From contig NZ_JAJCVJ010000001.1 of the NCBI RefSeq assembly GCF_020567425.1, positions 124,001 through 188,000 of the forward strand: a DNA stretch of 64,000 bases. The letters are read 5' to 3'. Both the position numbers and the translations under genes were made by a program. A model generated the notes under the pieces. It was not told where the DNA came from. It saw only the letters and a program-made list of their open reading frames with translations, and did not search any database. Below are positions 42,928 to 53,070 of the stretch, piece after piece (position 1 is the first letter of the stretch; every line of letters starts with the position of its first letter). Source of the DNA: Salinirubrum litoreum. Its GTDB lineage: Archaea; Halobacteriota; Halobacteria; Halobacteriales; Haloferacaceae.

Positions 42928-43842
42928 ATGCCCTCCACCAGTTCGACGCCCGACTCCGACCGAAATCGCGGGCCGAGACGCGTACTCGTCGCCGGCTGTC
43001 TCGCCCTGCTCGTCATCACCGCCGGCTGTAACGGCCTGCTGGGGTTCGACGGCGAGACCACCCCGGACGCCGACTCGTCGCTCGACCCGGCGACCGTGCC
43101 CGGCGTCGACACCAACGACTCGGTCGACGCCAACCGACTCGCGAGTGCCCACGCCGACACCCTGTCGAACCGGTCGTTCACCGCCGAACAGCGCGTCGTC
43201 GTCCGGGGCGCGAACGGGTCGATCCTCCGCGAGACGCACAGCGTCAGCAGGATGGCCGCCAACCGGACTCGCTACCGGTTCGAGCAGACTATCGCTGGCC
43301 CGGCGGCCGTCGAGAACGACCGCAACGCGACCGTGAGACTGTTCGCCGACGGCCAGCGTGCCTACCGTTCTCTCCGCGTCGACGAGCGTACCCAGCAGGA
43401 ACTCGTGCGCGGGGCGGACGGTGAGCCACTCGATCCGCGTGCGGCGTTCGGCCCGCAACCGACGCTCCGGAACCGGATCGAACTCGTGCTCGGTGTCGCC
43501 GAGAACACCTCGGTCAGTGCGACCGACGACTCCGTGACGATCACCGGTACGGCCGACGGGAGCGCACTCGGGCCGATGTCGCGTGACCTGCGTGCCGTCG
43601 AGAACGGCACCGTCTCGGTGACTGTCGCCCCGAACGGGCGTGTGATCGAGTACACCATCGCGTACGACGCGAGACTCGACGACGAGTCGGTTCGAGTGCG
43701 CGAGACGGTCGCGATCTTCGGTGTCGGCGAGACGAACATCGTCCGGCCGGCCTGGGTCGCAGAGATCACCGAGGAGGACGCGACGACCGAAGATCGTCGG
43801 CTTCCTCCGGCACTGACGACCGTCGGCCTCCTCCGGCACTGA
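42928..43842 (+). CDS. haloarchaeal lipoprotein, DUF7537-like
   Basis: 304 residues starting MPSTSSTPDSDRNRGPRR. A hydrophobic segment VLVAGCLALLVITAGCNGLL ends in lipobox TAGC, so it is exported and lipidated. The mature part contains SLDPATVPGVDTNDSVDANR and FTAEQRVVVRGANGSILRET, then beta-rich repeats that resemble a haloarchaeal family I recall as DUF7537; the fold suggests a LolA/LppX-like lipid-binding shape, but that is an inference. The C-terminal RRLPPALTTVGLLRH comes from a 26-bp tandem duplication. Confidence 0.75.
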   Translation: MPSTSSTPDSDRNRGPRRVLVAGCLALLVITAGCNGLLGFDGETTPDADSSLDPATVPGVDTNDSVDANRLASAHADTLSNRSFTAEQRVVVRGANGSILRETHSVSRMAANRTRYRFEQTIAGPAAVENDRNATVRLFADGQRAYRSLRVDERTQQELVRGADGEPLDPRAAFGPQPTLRNRIELVLGVAENTSVSATDDSVTITGTADGSALGPMSRDLRAVENGTVSVTVAPNGRVIEYTIAYDARLDDESVRVRETVAIFGVGETNIVRPAWVAEITEEDATTEDRRLPPALTTVGLLRH

Positions 43843-43846
43843 CGAC
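43795..43846. repeat. 26-bp tandem duplication at the end of the lipoprotein gene
   Basis: CGTCGGCTTCCTCCGGCACT plus GACGAC at 43795-43820 is repeated with a single change at 43821-43846. Because 26 is not a multiple of three, TGA is read through in copy 1 (as CTG-ACG) and used as stop in copy 2. Confidence 0.85.
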
Positions 43847-43917
43847 CGACAGCACACTGCTCGGCGATCTGCGACGGCACAAGAGTCAAATCACCCCGGA
43901 CCTTGGTAACGACCAGC

Positions 43918-44685
43918 ATGGACTTGCGAGTACAGGGGACCGTCCCCGCCGACCCGTTTCTCAGTGCCGTCGACCTCTTCGAGACGGAGTACGAGTTGGA
44001 CCTGCCGGTCGAGGTCCACGTTCGCGACGACCCGGACGAGCGCATCTGGACCGCCCACTACGACGACTACCACACGCTGAACATCTCCCGGCAGGCGGCC
44101 ACCAGCGCGATGGCCCGCGAGTTGACACTGCACGAACTCTCCCACATGGCGCGGTACGAGGAGGAACACCCCTCACACACCCAGTCGACCGAGGAGGCGC
44201 TGTACCTCGCGCTGGCCGGGAAGTCCGTCGAGCGCCGGAAGCTGACACACTGTTACCAGATCGCCAACCACATGAAGGACATCTACGCCGACGACATCAC
44301 GCTCTCGCTCGCGCCGGCGGAGAAACTGCTCTACTTCCTCGAATCGCAGTTGGCGGCGGCGGTCGCCGGCACGCCCGGCAGTCCACCGGGGCCGAACTTC
44401 GAGCGTATCTCGCCCGCCTCCGACCCGGAGATCACGGCCGTCAACGCCGCGTTCGCGCTGGCACTGCTGGAACGCCACGACCTCCTCCCGGACGGTCACC
44501 GTCTGTACGACCTCGCCCACGCAGCGGCCGACGACGCCCCCGGTGTCGATCTGGGCGAGTTCAAACGCCGGTTCCGGAGCCTCACTGAGAACCCGACCGA
44601 GAGCGACTACCGGAAGGCGCTGGTCGACGTGACGCGGGCCTACGCGGTCGACTCCGGGACGCGACCGGGACAGGCGGCCGACTGA
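43918..44685 (+). CDS. HExxH-motif protein, DUF5781-like
   Basis: 255 residues starting MDLRVQGTVPADPFLSAVDL. It has the zinc-metalloprotease motif HELSH in ARELTLHELSHMARYEEEHP, followed by CYQIANHMKDIYADD. The rest is helical. I recall relatives as haloarchaeal DUF5781; peptidase activity is an inference from HELSH alone. It follows the lipoprotein gene by 75 bp in the same direction. No signal peptide, so intracellular. Confidence 0.78.
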   Translation: MDLRVQGTVPADPFLSAVDLFETEYELDLPVEVHVRDDPDERIWTAHYDDYHTLNISRQAATSAMARELTLHELSHMARYEEEHPSHTQSTEEALYLALAGKSVERRKLTHCYQIANHMKDIYADDITLSLAPAEKLLYFLESQLAAAVAGTPGSPPGPNFERISPASDPEITAVNAAFALALLERHDLLPDGHRLYDLAHAAADDAPGVDLGEFKRRFRSLTENPTESDYRKALVDVTRAYAVDSGTRPGQAAD

Positions 44686-44780
44686 CGCCGAGTCGTCTCG
44701 TTGGCTCGCCCATACTGCTGTGAGAGTGTGACGCACTCTCGCGGTACACTCAACTCGCGCGACCGAGACCACCCGACACG

Positions 44781-45314
44781 ATGCCCGGACACGTGTTCCT
44801 GCGCGGCGAGCGCGTCACCCTCCACCCGGTCGAGGAGGACGACCTCGACTTCCTGCACCGACTCATCAACGAACCGGCCGTCCGGCGGAGTCTCGGCATG
44901 TCGTCGCCGCACAACAGAAAGAGCGGCGAGCAGTGGCTCGAACAGGCCGCCGAAGACGACGACGGCGTCCACCTCCTGATCGTCGCCGACGACGACCCGG
45001 TCGGCGCGATCAACCTCGACCGACGCGACCACTGGGACGCGGTCGTCGGCACGGTCAGTTACTACGTCGCCCCCGAAGCACAGGGGAACGGCTACGCGAC
45101 CGAAGCCCTGCAGACGCTCTGTCGGTACGCCTTCACGGAGCGCGGCTTCGACAAACTCGCCGGGCACGTCTTCGCCAGCAACGAAGGGTCCCAGCGGGTG
45201 CTGGAGAAGGTCGGCTTCCGCGAGGAGGGCGTCCACCGCAACGAGGGGTTCCTCGGCGGGGACCTGATCGACGTCGCCTACTTCGGCCTGCTCCCGGACG
45301 AGTTCGAGGGCTGA
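44781..45314 (+). CDS. GNAT-family N-acetyltransferase (paralogue of 1126-1656)
   Basis: 177 residues starting MPGHVFLRGERVTLHPVEED. Same family and almost the same length as the gene at 1126-1656: both share GExVTLxPVxEEDL, RYAFxExxxDK and RVLEKVGFxxEGVHR. Acetyl-CoA-binding APEAQGNGYATEAL. Substrate unknown; RimJ/RimL-like. It converges on the topoisomerase VI A gene. Confidence 0.86.
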   Translation: MPGHVFLRGERVTLHPVEEDDLDFLHRLINEPAVRRSLGMSSPHNRKSGEQWLEQAAEDDDGVHLLIVADDDPVGAINLDRRDHWDAVVGTVSYYVAPEAQGNGYATEALQTLCRYAFTERGFDKLAGHVFASNEGSQRVLEKVGFREEGVHRNEGFLGGDLIDVAYFGLLPDEFEG

Positions 45315-45353
45315 CCGACCTACTGTGGTGCCGTGGTGAGGCCGACCGACGCC

Positions 45354-46463
45354 TCAGATGACGCCCATCTCGCCGAGTCGCTCGGGGAGGTACGTCTCGG
45401 TCACGAAGTCCAGCCCGCGCGACGCGAGTGCCTGCTGTTCGGCCTTCTTCTCGATGTCCAACTGCAACTCGATCTGTTCTTCCCAGTAGTCGGTCATGAA
45501 CCGGGGGTCCTCCAGTTCGGACTCCAGCGCGTTGATGTCGGAGTCGGCCAGCGGATCGGTCGGCAGGTCGTAGTCCACGATGTCCTGCGGTTGGATGCCG
45601 ACGAACCGTGCTTCCGGCGTCGCGAGATACTCCGAGAGGTGCGCGGACTTGATCGACCCGTAGGCCACCGATCCGAAGATGCGGTACGACCACGGGTCGC
45701 CGTCCGTGAAGACCACCACGGGCAGGTCGAGTTCGTCGTGGAGACGCTTCGTGATGCGGCGCGTGGCGCGGGCCGGTTGCCCCTTGAGGTGGACGACGAG
45801 ACAGTTGTGGGCCTCGTCGAAGCCGTTCTCGATGAGGCGGTCCCGCATCCCGCCGGTCTCCACGCACAGCACGAAGTCGATGTCGTGATCGAGAAACTCG
45901 ATGGTGTCCGGGTTGTTCGGGATCTGGTAACCACCCTCGCCGACGTCCTCCTGACAGTGGATCTCACGCTCCCCGCGTCGGGTCTGCTCGCGGAGTTCCA
46001 GCGGGCCCATCAGGGTCGCCCCGGACTCCTCCGGACGCATGTGGAAGTCCTCGCGGGTGACCCCGGAGACGATCTCTAAGTCCTCGACGAGTTGGTTCGA
46101 CTCGTCCTGTGAGGAGAAGCCGGCCTCCTCGGAGTCCCACGACTCCGAGAGGTAGTACAGTTCACGCAGGGTGGAGGACCGCTCCTCGTCCAACTGCCGG
46201 GCGAGGAACTCTATCGTGTAGGCCGCCTTCAGGAGTTTCCGCGCGCCGCGAACCGAGTTCGCAGAGCGCGTCGAGGTGCGGTCCCCGTACACCCAGACGT
46301 GTGACTCCTCGTCGAAGACGATGTTGCTCTTCGACCGCGTGGGGAGTGTCATCTGTGGCACGTCGCCGCGGTCGAACTGGTCGTAGAACTCCGCCGCGAG
46401 GTCGATCAACTGCTGTCGTGCGCGCTCTTCTGCGGTCTGTGATCCGCGCTCTGTGTCGCTCAT
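45354..46463 (-). CDS. top6A: DNA topoisomerase VI subunit A
   Basis: 369 residues, Spo11/Top6A family. The strand-cutting tyrosine is in [12 protein letters not shown] (Y103 or Y104). The Toprim domain carries the metal-binding acid residues in [15 protein letters not shown] and [11 protein letters not shown]. Together with subunit B it makes a type IIB topoisomerase that relaxes and decatenates DNA. Overlaps top6B by four bases (ATGA). Confidence 0.96.
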   Translation of the reverse strand: MSDTERGSQTAEERARQQLIDLAAEFYDQFDRGDVPQMTLPTRSKSNIVFDEESHVWVYGDRTSTRSANSVRGARKLLKAAYTIEFLARQLDEERSSTLRELYYLSESWDSEEAGFSSQDESNQLVEDLEIVSGVTREDFHMRPEESGATLMGPLELREQTRRGEREIHCQEDVGEGGYQIPNNPDTIEFLDHDIDFVLCVETGGMRDRLIENGFDEAHNCLVVHLKGQPARATRRITKRLHDELDLPVVVFTDGDPWSYRIFGSVAYGSIKSAHLSEYLATPEARFVGIQPQDIVDYDLPTDPLADSDINALESELEDPRFMTDYWEEQIELQLDIEKKAEQQALASRGLDFVTETYLPERLGEMGVI

Positions 46464-48868
46464 GCGTTCACCGTGAGTTTCTGCTGTTCGACGCCGCTGA
46501 CGCTGATGTCGAACTCGGCGTCGTCGTCGGTCTCGTAGGTCAGTTCCATCGTCTCACCCGCCGGCACGTCGGGGTGCCAGCGGACGTACCACTCCCCGTC
46601 CATCTCGAAGCTCTCGCCGGTCCCGTTCAGCGCCACCTCCCGGCTCACGATGTCGGTGATCTCCACCGACTCGTTCCGGTCGGAGTGGTTCTCCACGATC
46701 AGCGTCACCTTCCCGGCGTCGAACTCGCGTTCGACGCTGACGTTGTTCATGATGCGCGCCATCGCCCCGGAGATGTCCGGGCGCTCTTTCCCGGTGACTT
46801 CGGAGAGTTTGTCCGCCATCTCCGGCAGAATCTCGCCGAGGACGTTCTGCTTCTGCTGGCGCTTCTGCATCGACTTCCGCTTGTTGATGTGCGACTTCAA
46901 CTCGCGGGCGGCCTCCCGCACCGCGAGTTCGATCTCGTCTTCGATGGCGGGGACGTTGGCGATGGCGTCCTTCGACTCACTGGTGAAGGGGACGTTCGTC
47001 GAGGCGACGTGGATCATGATGACCGCCGGCCCCTGCGGCATCCCCGACCCGCCGGGTTGACTCAGTCCGTAGTTGCGCCAGCCGATCCGCTTGACCACGT
47101 CGGTCGTCGCACACGCGCCGCGCTGGTAGACCAGCGGAACCCGGTTGGCGAACCGCAACAGATCGACCGACCCGCTCTCCTCCAACTCGCCGCCGTAGGC
47201 GATGCCGGCCTCGACGACGAAGGGGTCGCCGCCGTGGACCTCGGCGTCACGCGTCGACGCGGCGTAGAATTCCGCGTCGAACTCCTTCCGCAGGCCGGCC
47301 TCGACCAACTCGCTGGTGATCGGCGAGAGACAGTCCGTCGGCGGCGCGATGATGTCCGTCTCGCGCATCGCCTCCAGCAGTTCGGAGGCGGCGTCCCGGT
47401 CGTCGGCCACGGCGCTCGCCGACGGCGGATCGTCCGGCACGGTCCGCATCCGTGACCAGAGCGCCTCGACGACGTTCTCGCGGGCGGTCTCGCCGACCGT
47501 CGCGTCCTCGTACTCCGCGACGCGGTCGGCGGCGTTGTCGACGTACTCGACGACGGTGTCGTGGGTCGCCCGGTGTCGCTCGTCGTCCGCCTCGGTGAAC
47601 TTCTCGCCGATGCGCTCGGCGAGTCCCCGGACGGTGGCGTCGTCCTTCCGGGTGCTGGTCGCCTCGTCGACGAGGGAGTAGAGATCGGCCGCGAGGTCGG
47701 CCGTCAGTGCGTCCCACGCCGCATCGACCGCGTTCTCCTGGACCGTCTCGCCGAAGTTCGTGTCCGTCTCCTCGCCGACCGTCTCGGCGACGTTGGCGAC
47801 GATCTCCCGCAGTTCGTGGTGTGCGGTCCGGTCGCGTTCCCTGAGGACGCCGGCGATCTCCGCGGCGAACTGGCCGGTCGCCTCCTTCCCCTTGTTCGCC
47901 ACCGCGTCGGCGATGCGGGCGTCGAGGTCGGTCTCTAAGTCGGTCGGGGCCTGCCACGCCATCTCCCGACCGAAGTGCCGGTCGCGGAAGGCGTCGAGGA
48001 CGTTCGTGGCGGTCTTCCGCCCGACGCGGGTGAACTCGGTCTGGAGGAAGCCAGAGAGGGTCCGGGAGTCGGTCGCCCCGAGCATCTTGAGGAGGGTCCC
48101 GAGTTCGACGCCGTGCGGGTGGGGCTGGATCTCGCTCGTCTCGCGCGGCAGGTCGGCCCCCTCCACGCGGTCGAACTGTTGCCAGCCCTCCAAGCCGGGT
48201 TCCTTCAACCGGATGCGGGCGTGGGGGTTGACGACCGCCGTGTGCTTGATGTAGTCGCGCAGTTGGTTCCGGGCGCGCATGTTCGCCTCCATCTCCAACT
48301 CGATGCGCGTCCCGGTCGTCGGGTTCAGGTCGCTGTCGGCCGCCGACAGCGCCTCCTCGTGACGGATCTCCGGTTCGTTCGTGTCGGTGTCGATGACGAG
48401 TTCGAAGTACTGGGCCTGATCATGACCGGCGGTTCGGGAGGTGATCTTCGCCGGTTTGCCGGAGGTGAGTTGCGAGTAGAGAACTGCGGCGGAGATTCCG
48501 ATCCCCTGCTGGCCGCGCGACTGCTCGCGGGCGTGGAACCGGGAGCCGTACAGCAGTTTCCCGAACACTTTCGGGATCTGCTCTTTCGTGATGCCGGGAC
48601 CGTTGTCCTCCACGACCAGGCGGTAGTAGTCGCCGTCGTCTGCGATCTCGACCGAGATGTCGGGTTTGATACCGGCCTCCTCGGTCGCGTCGAGGGCGTT
48701 GTCGACCGCCTCCTTGACGGCGGTGACGAGGCCCCGCGCACCCGAGTCGAACCCGAGCATGTGCTTGTTCTTCTCGAAGAACTCGGCGATGGAGATGGAT
48801 CGCTGGCTCGCGGCTAACTCCTCCGCGATGCCCTCGTCCTCGCCGAGTGTCGATTGAAACGAGGTCAT
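46460..48868 (-). CDS. top6B: DNA topoisomerase VI subunit B
   Basis: 802 residues. GHKL ATPase domain with the asparagine/aspartate boxes ([45 protein letters not shown]), the helix-two-turn-helix insert, and the transducer domain ending with a C-terminal Ig-like extension ([13 protein letters not shown]) typical of haloarchaeal forms. A large acidic/arginine-rich insert (about 290-450) is longer than in Sulfolobus. The ATPase subunit drives strand passage. Gyrase genes, which lie next to top6 in some haloarchaea, are not here. TATA box CCTTTTAAAG precedes it. Confidence 0.95.
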   Translation of the reverse strand: MTSFQSTLGEDEGIAEELAASQRSISIAEFFEKNKHMLGFDSGARGLVTAVKEAVDNALDATEEAGIKPDISVEIADDGDYYRLVVEDNGPGITKEQIPKVFGKLLYGSRFHAREQSRGQQGIGISAAVLYSQLTSGKPAKITSRTAGHDQAQYFELVIDTDTNEPEIRHEEALSAADSDLNPTTGTRIELEMEANMRARNQLRDYIKHTAVVNPHARIRLKEPGLEGWQQFDRVEGADLPRETSEIQPHPHGVELGTLLKMLGATDSRTLSGFLQTEFTRVGRKTATNVLDAFRDRHFGREMAWQAPTDLETDLDARIADAVANKGKEATGQFAAEIAGVLRERDRTAHHELREIVANVAETVGEETDTNFGETVQENAVDAAWDALTADLAADLYSLVDEATSTRKDDATVRGLAERIGEKFTEADDERHRATHDTVVEYVDNAADRVAEYEDATVGETARENVVEALWSRMRTVPDDPPSASAVADDRDAASELLEAMRETDIIAPPTDCLSPITSELVEAGLRKEFDAEFYAASTRDAEVHGGDPFVVEAGIAYGGELEESGSVDLLRFANRVPLVYQRGACATTDVVKRIGWRNYGLSQPGGSGMPQGPAVIMIHVASTNVPFTSESKDAIANVPAIEDEIELAVREAARELKSHINKRKSMQKRQQKQNVLGEILPEMADKLSEVTGKERPDISGAMARIMNNVSVEREFDAGKVTLIVENHSDRNESVEITDIVSREVALNGTGESFEMDGEWYVRWHPDVPAGETMELTYETDDDAEFDISVSGVEQQKLTVNA

Positions 48869-48895
48869 TTCCTGCGGGAAGCTACCGACCGCCTC

Positions 48896-48902
48896 TTTAA
48901 AA
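48896..48902 (-). promoter_or_regulatory. TATA box of the top6BA operon
   Basis: On the minus strand CCTTTTAAAG is centred about 31 nt before the ATG at 48868. Confidence 0.55.
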
Positions 48903-49051
48903 GGTGTTCGGGCTCAATCCCGAGCGTAGAGTGAAAGTGAAAGTGAAGGACAGCACCGGGTCTGACGGGCGTCTGACGCCGGCGCTCGGTCGTCGTGACC
49001 GGCGAGGAGAGATCGAGCGGTGTGGAGAGGGTGGCCGGCGACGACCGGTCG

Positions 49052-49951
49052 TTACTCCATGTAGCCGAGATCTCGCAGATGCTCCGTCGGCGTGTCCGAC
49101 TCCGCCACCCGGTCGTCTGCGGGACCGACCTCGCCCATCTCCGATTCGAGCCACTGCCGTACGTCGTACACCGACTCGGGGAGCGGACCGTCGACGCCCT
49201 CCGCCGAGATCACCGCGTCGAAGCTGTGGGTGCCGGGGTCCGTGTCGTCCAGCCAGCCGACCTGCATCCCGTGATCCGAGCAGATCACGAGTCGATCCAC
49301 GCGCTCCCGGAGGCGGCCCACCTCGCGGTCGGCCCACTCGTAAGTCTCTCTGAGGCGGTCCTCGCGGTTGCAGTAGACGTGGCCCATGATGTCGACGACG
49401 TGGCTGTGGACGCCCGCGATCGGCACGTCCCACTCCGCGGCGACCGCGAGCCACCCGAGTTCCTCGCCCGCGAAGCCGGTCAACTCCCGGCGTAACTGCT
49501 CCTCGGTGATCTCGCCGCCGCTCGCCAGCGACATCAGCCGCCACGCCTCGATGACGTGTTCGCCGGGCGTGATGCCGGGCCAGTAGCGGACGACGCCGTC
49601 CTGGAAGACGTGGGGTGCGTCGGTCTCGGCCAGCGAGCGTTCCTGCCCGGCCTGCTGGAACGGCCGGCCGAGTGTCGCGCGAACGCCACGCGGCAGGTAC
49701 TGCGTGATCGAACTCGCCGCCCGGAGCAGGGGGTTCTCCCACTCGTTGCCGTCGCCGGCGATGCCGTGTGCCTCGGGACCGAGGCCGGTCGCCACGGTGG
49801 GCCACACCTCGACCGTCCGGGGGAAGTCGAGCGAGTGGGCGTAGGTCTCCAGTCGGCGGTGGTCGTCCAAGAGGAGGTTCTCGCAGTCCCACTCGCGGGC
49901 GAGGCGCACGTCGAGTGCGTCCAGCGCGAGGACCGCGATGGTGTCGGTCAT
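49052..49951 (-). CDS. alkaline-phosphatase-superfamily protein
   Basis: 299 residues from the ATG giving MTDTIAVLALDALD. The pattern is that of the phosphatase/sulfatase/phosphodiesterase superfamily: first metal aspartate in LALDALD, SHVVDIMGHVY as the middle Asp/His site and ICSDHGMQVG as the late Asp-His site. Nucleophile Thr is likely in VEVWPTVATGLG. Substrate unknown; nucleotide pyrophosphatase or phosphoglycan enzymes are possible. No signal peptide. A divergent TATA box lies 27 nt upstream. Confidence 0.83.
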   Translation of the reverse strand: MTDTIAVLALDALDVRLAREWDCENLLLDDHRRLETYAHSLDFPRTVEVWPTVATGLGPEAHGIAGDGNEWENPLLRAASSITQYLPRGVRATLGRPFQQAGQERSLAETDAPHVFQDGVVRYWPGITPGEHVIEAWRLMSLASGGEITEEQLRRELTGFAGEELGWLAVAAEWDVPIAGVHSHVVDIMGHVYCNREDRLRETYEWADREVGRLRERVDRLVICSDHGMQVGWLDDTDPGTHSFDAVISAEGVDGPLPESVYDVRQWLESEMGEVGPADDRVAESDTPTEHLRDLGYME

Positions 49952-49975
49952 CGTCCGCACGTCCCTCGGCGCGGA

Positions 49976-49982
49976 TTTATAT
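49976..49982 (-). promoter_or_regulatory. TATA box of the phosphatase-like gene
   Basis: On the minus strand GATATAAATCC is centred about 27 nt before the ATG at 49951, fitting a leaderless transcript. Confidence 0.55.
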
Positions 49983-50067
49983 CGTTCGTTCCCCGCGAAC
50001 GCAGGTGGTCACTGCCGGTCGCACCGAATGCCAAGAGTTACCACGTGTCGTCCACAACACCGCGCGC

Positions 50068-50349
50068 ATGTCGATTCGACGCGAGCGGTCGGCCGGCCGG
50101 TCTGCGTACCTACTCGTCAGGACCGCCGTGGTCGCGCTCGTCGTCTGGTACCTCGCCGTGGGGGTCGTCCGGGTGATCGAAGTCGGTGCGGAGGCGGTCG
50201 GCGCGGCGTGGCTGGTGACGACGACTGCCGGGGTCGTCCTGACGAGTCTCGTGGCACTGACGCTCGCGGGGGCGGTCGTCTTCGCGGCGTTCACCTACTG
50301 GTACTATCGAGGGGGCTTGCTCGGTGTGACCCACGCACCGGAAGAGTGA
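50068..50349 (+). CDS. small membrane protein
   Basis: 93 residues starting MSIRRERSAGRSAYLLVR. Two long hydrophobic stretches: LLVRTAVVALVVWYLAVGVV and WLVTTTAGVVLTSLVALTLA running on to GAVVFAAFTYWYY. Family not recognised. Positive N-terminus suggests N-in topology. Coding support is the helix pattern and the ATG; moderate. Confidence 0.6.
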   Translation: MSIRRERSAGRSAYLLVRTAVVALVVWYLAVGVVRVIEVGAEAVGAAWLVTTTAGVVLTSLVALTLAGAVVFAAFTYWYYRGGLLGVTHAPEE

Positions 50350-50419
50350 GTCGTCGCGGCCTTCGGTCGGACCGCCGACTCCGACACCTATTTCCTGCTC
50401 ACCCGCAACTTCCCGCCAG

Positions 50420-51832
50420 ATGCCGTCACGCGACGACCTGCCCTCCACTCCGAACTGGCTGACGAAACGACACGTGCGGATCGGCTTCGCGCTCCTGCTC
50501 GTGGTCTCGCTCGGCTTCCTCGTCAACGGCTACCTCACCGCCACGGAACGCGGCGGGGAGGCCGACCTCGCACAGCAGGCCGATCTGCCCTACGACCAGC
50601 GCGACCAGGTCGCCCCGCCCCGCGACGGCGCGACCGTGATCACCACCTCCTCACGACCCGGGAGCCAGGCCGAGATCGTCGCCTTCGGCGAGGAGGGCCG
50701 GGTGTTGTACTACAACAGTAGCTTCCGGAAGTTCTTCGACGTGGACCCGGTCGAGGGCCAACCGAAGACTGTCGAGTACGTCGCCTCCCGCGAACTGCCG
50801 AAGGAGAAGTGTCCGGTCGAGGCCGGCCGCGACAACTGCATCCTGAACTCGGTGGTTCGGGTGAACCTCACCTCCGGCGAGGAGACCCACGTCTTCGACC
50901 GCGTCACGCACAAGGACTGGCACGACGTGGACCGCCTCGGCGAGGACCGTCTGCTGATCGCCGACATCGCCAAGGACCGCGTGTTCGTCGTCAACACGAC
51001 GACCGGCCTGACGACGTGGGAGTGGGACGCGCAGTCCGAGTTTTCGATCCAGTCGGGTGGCTTCTACCCCGACGACTGGACCCACCTGAACGACGTGGAG
51101 AAGTTGGACGACGGCCGGATCACCGTCAGTCTCCGGAACCAAGATCAGGTCGTCTTCATCGACCCCGAGACCGGAATGGAGGAGAACTGGACGTTGGGTT
51201 CGGAAGACGAGTACTCGACGCTGTACGAACAGCACAACCCGGACTACATCCCCGCCGAGCGCGGCGGGCCGGCGTTGCTCGTCGCGGACTCCGAGAACAA
51301 CCGCCTCGTGGAGTACGAGCGCCAGGACGGCGAGTGGGTCCGGACGTGGGGCTACACCAGCGCCGAGATCCAGTGGCCCCGCGACGCCGACCGCCTCCCG
51401 AACGGCCACACGCTCGTCACCGACTCGAACGGCCGGCGCGTCTTCGAGTTGAACCAGCAGGGTGAGATCGTCTGGGAGGTGCCGGTGGACACGCCCTACG
51501 AGTCAGAACGCCTCGGCACCGGCGACGAGAGTACCGGCGGCGAGACGGCCCGCGAACTCGGCCTGCCGACCGTCGGCGACGTGGGCGTCTCGGGCGACGT
51601 CGAGGTCGAACAGAAGCGCACGAACCCCTCCAGACAGCTCTGGACCGTGATCCGCGACAGTCTGCCGAGTCTGCTGGTGAACGGCGTCGTGTTCATCATG
51701 CCGGCGTGGATCGGCTTCCGCGACGTGTTGACCGTGGTCGGGATGTTCGGTGTCGCCGGCCTGTGGGTCACCGTCGAGTTCTACTGGTCGGCCTGGACGC
51801 TCCAGTGGCCGCTGTCGCGGCGTCGGGACTGA
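50420..51832 (+). CDS. membrane-anchored arylsulfotransferase-like beta-propeller protein
   Basis: 470 residues. One N-terminal span (RIGFALLLVVSLGFLVNGYL), a long extracytoplasmic part with propeller-like blades (DWHDVDRLGEDRLLIADIAK, WTHLNDVEKLDDGRITVSLR, WPRDADRLPNGHTLVTDSNG), and two C-terminal spans (LLVNGVVFIMPAWIGF, VGMFGVAGLWVTVEFYW). The blades resemble the arylsulfotransferase (ASST) fold. Aryl transfer is not certain: it may be only a scaffold. The next gene starts 74 bp downstream. Confidence 0.8.
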   Translation: MPSRDDLPSTPNWLTKRHVRIGFALLLVVSLGFLVNGYLTATERGGEADLAQQADLPYDQRDQVAPPRDGATVITTSSRPGSQAEIVAFGEEGRVLYYNSSFRKFFDVDPVEGQPKTVEYVASRELPKEKCPVEAGRDNCILNSVVRVNLTSGEETHVFDRVTHKDWHDVDRLGEDRLLIADIAKDRVFVVNTTTGLTTWEWDAQSEFSIQSGGFYPDDWTHLNDVEKLDDGRITVSLRNQDQVVFIDPETGMEENWTLGSEDEYSTLYEQHNPDYIPAERGGPALLVADSENNRLVEYERQDGEWVRTWGYTSAEIQWPRDADRLPNGHTLVTDSNGRRVFELNQQGEIVWEVPVDTPYESERLGTGDESTGGETARELGLPTVGDVGVSGDVEVEQKRTNPSRQLWTVIRDSLPSLLVNGVVFIMPAWIGFRDVLTVVGMFGVAGLWVTVEFYWSAWTLQWPLSRRRD

Positions 51833-51905
51833 TCCACGCACGCGAACCGATCGCCGGGTCGCTGTCGCCACCTGTTTTCAAGTTCCTCGCGGTCCTCGTC
51901 GGCCT

Positions 51906-52979
51906 GTGGTCACGACCTCAGTCGCGGTCGACATCGGGATCGTCGTCGTCGCCGTCCTCGGCCTGTGGCTCGGCGCACGGACGATGGTGGACGGGTCGGT
52001 CCGCCTCGCCCGTGGGATCGGCCTCTCGGAGACGGTGATCGGCCTGACGCTCGTCGCGGTCGGCACCTCGACGCCCGAGTTGGTCGTCAGCGTCGACGCC
52101 GCACTCGTCGGCGCGGGCGACGTGGCGATCGGGAACGTCGTCGGGAGCAACGTCTACAACCTCGCCTTCATCCTCGGTGTCGTCTCGCTGGTGCGGGTGA
52201 TCCCGATCACGCGCTCGCTCGTCAAGCGCGACGGGGTCGTCCTCCTCGGCGCGACGTTCTTGCTCGCGGGGTTCCTCGTCGATCTGCGCGTGAGTCGGAT
52301 CGAGGGGCTACTCGCGGTGGGACTGATGATCGCCTACACCGCCTACCTCCTCAGGACGACACCCGAGGAGTCGGACTCAGTGGATGAGACCGACGAGTCG
52401 GGCGACTCCGATTCGCCGGTCGAAGACGGTAAGACCGGGTCGCCGGTCGAAAACGGCGGCACCGAGTCGGCGACCGCCGGCATCGCCGCCGTTCCACCGG
52501 GTGCGGTCGCCGAGCGCGTAGCGACCGAGAGCAGACTCCGGACGCTCGCACTCACGCTCGGCGGCCTCGCAGTCGTCCTCGTCAGCGGGCACTTCCTCGT
52601 GGAGTCTGCGGTCTCGCTGGCGCGTGCCGGTGGGCTGTCGGAGTGGGCGATCGGCGCGACGGTCGTCGCCGGGGGGACCTCGACGCCGGAGTTCGCGGTG
52701 TCGCTCGTCGCGCTCCGACGCGGGAGCGCGGGCGTCTCGGTCGGGAACGTCGTCGGCTCGAACGTCTTCAACGCGCTCGGTGTCGTCGGACTGGCGGCGC
52801 TGATCAGTCCCGCAGTCGTCACCGGCGAGGCACTGGGGAGCGTCGTGTGGTTGCTGGTCGTCACAGTCGTCGCGGTCACCGCGATGTGGACCGGCCGGCG
52901 ACTCTCCCGCCCCGAGGGTGGCCTGTTCGCCGGGAGCGAGGTCCTTCGGTGGACGAGTAATCTGCTGGGGCTGGGCTGA
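51906..52979 (+). CDS. calcium/sodium:cation antiporter (CaCA family)
   Basis: 357 residues from a GTG. Both alpha repeats are clear: GLTLVAVGTSTPELVVS with GNVVGSNVYNLAFILG, and GATVVAGGTSTPEFAVS with GNVVGSNVFNALGVVG. About ten spans, with a hydrophilic loop of some 70 residues (DSVDETDESGDSDSPVEDG) between halves. It exchanges cytosolic calcium, or another cation, for sodium. Salt-loving cells commonly carry such exchangers. Start placed at the GTG after an open region; an earlier start cannot be ruled out. Confidence 0.9.
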   Translation: MVTTSVAVDIGIVVVAVLGLWLGARTMVDGSVRLARGIGLSETVIGLTLVAVGTSTPELVVSVDAALVGAGDVAIGNVVGSNVYNLAFILGVVSLVRVIPITRSLVKRDGVVLLGATFLLAGFLVDLRVSRIEGLLAVGLMIAYTAYLLRTTPEESDSVDETDESGDSDSPVEDGKTGSPVENGGTESATAGIAAVPPGAVAERVATESRLRTLALTLGGLAVVLVSGHFLVESAVSLARAGGLSEWAIGATVVAGGTSTPEFAVSLVALRRGSAGVSVGNVVGSNVFNALGVVGLAALISPAVVTGEALGSVVWLLVVTVVAVTAMWTGRRLSRPEGGLFAGSEVLRWTSNLLGLG

Positions 52980-53038
52980 GTCACGACAGGAGTGAGGCGG
53001 TCGAAGCCGAGTCCGAGTACTCGCCGATGTCGAAGCGC

Positions 53039-53043
53039 TTTAT
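53039..53043 (+). promoter_or_regulatory. TATA box of the sulfatase-like gene
   Basis: GCTTTATGTCC centred about 30 nt before the ATG at 53071. Near the expected transcription start is the inverted repeat GTCCGG / CCGGAC (53044-53067). Confidence 0.5.
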
Positions 53044-53070
53044 GTCCGGCCGGTCGCCTGTCCGGACAGC

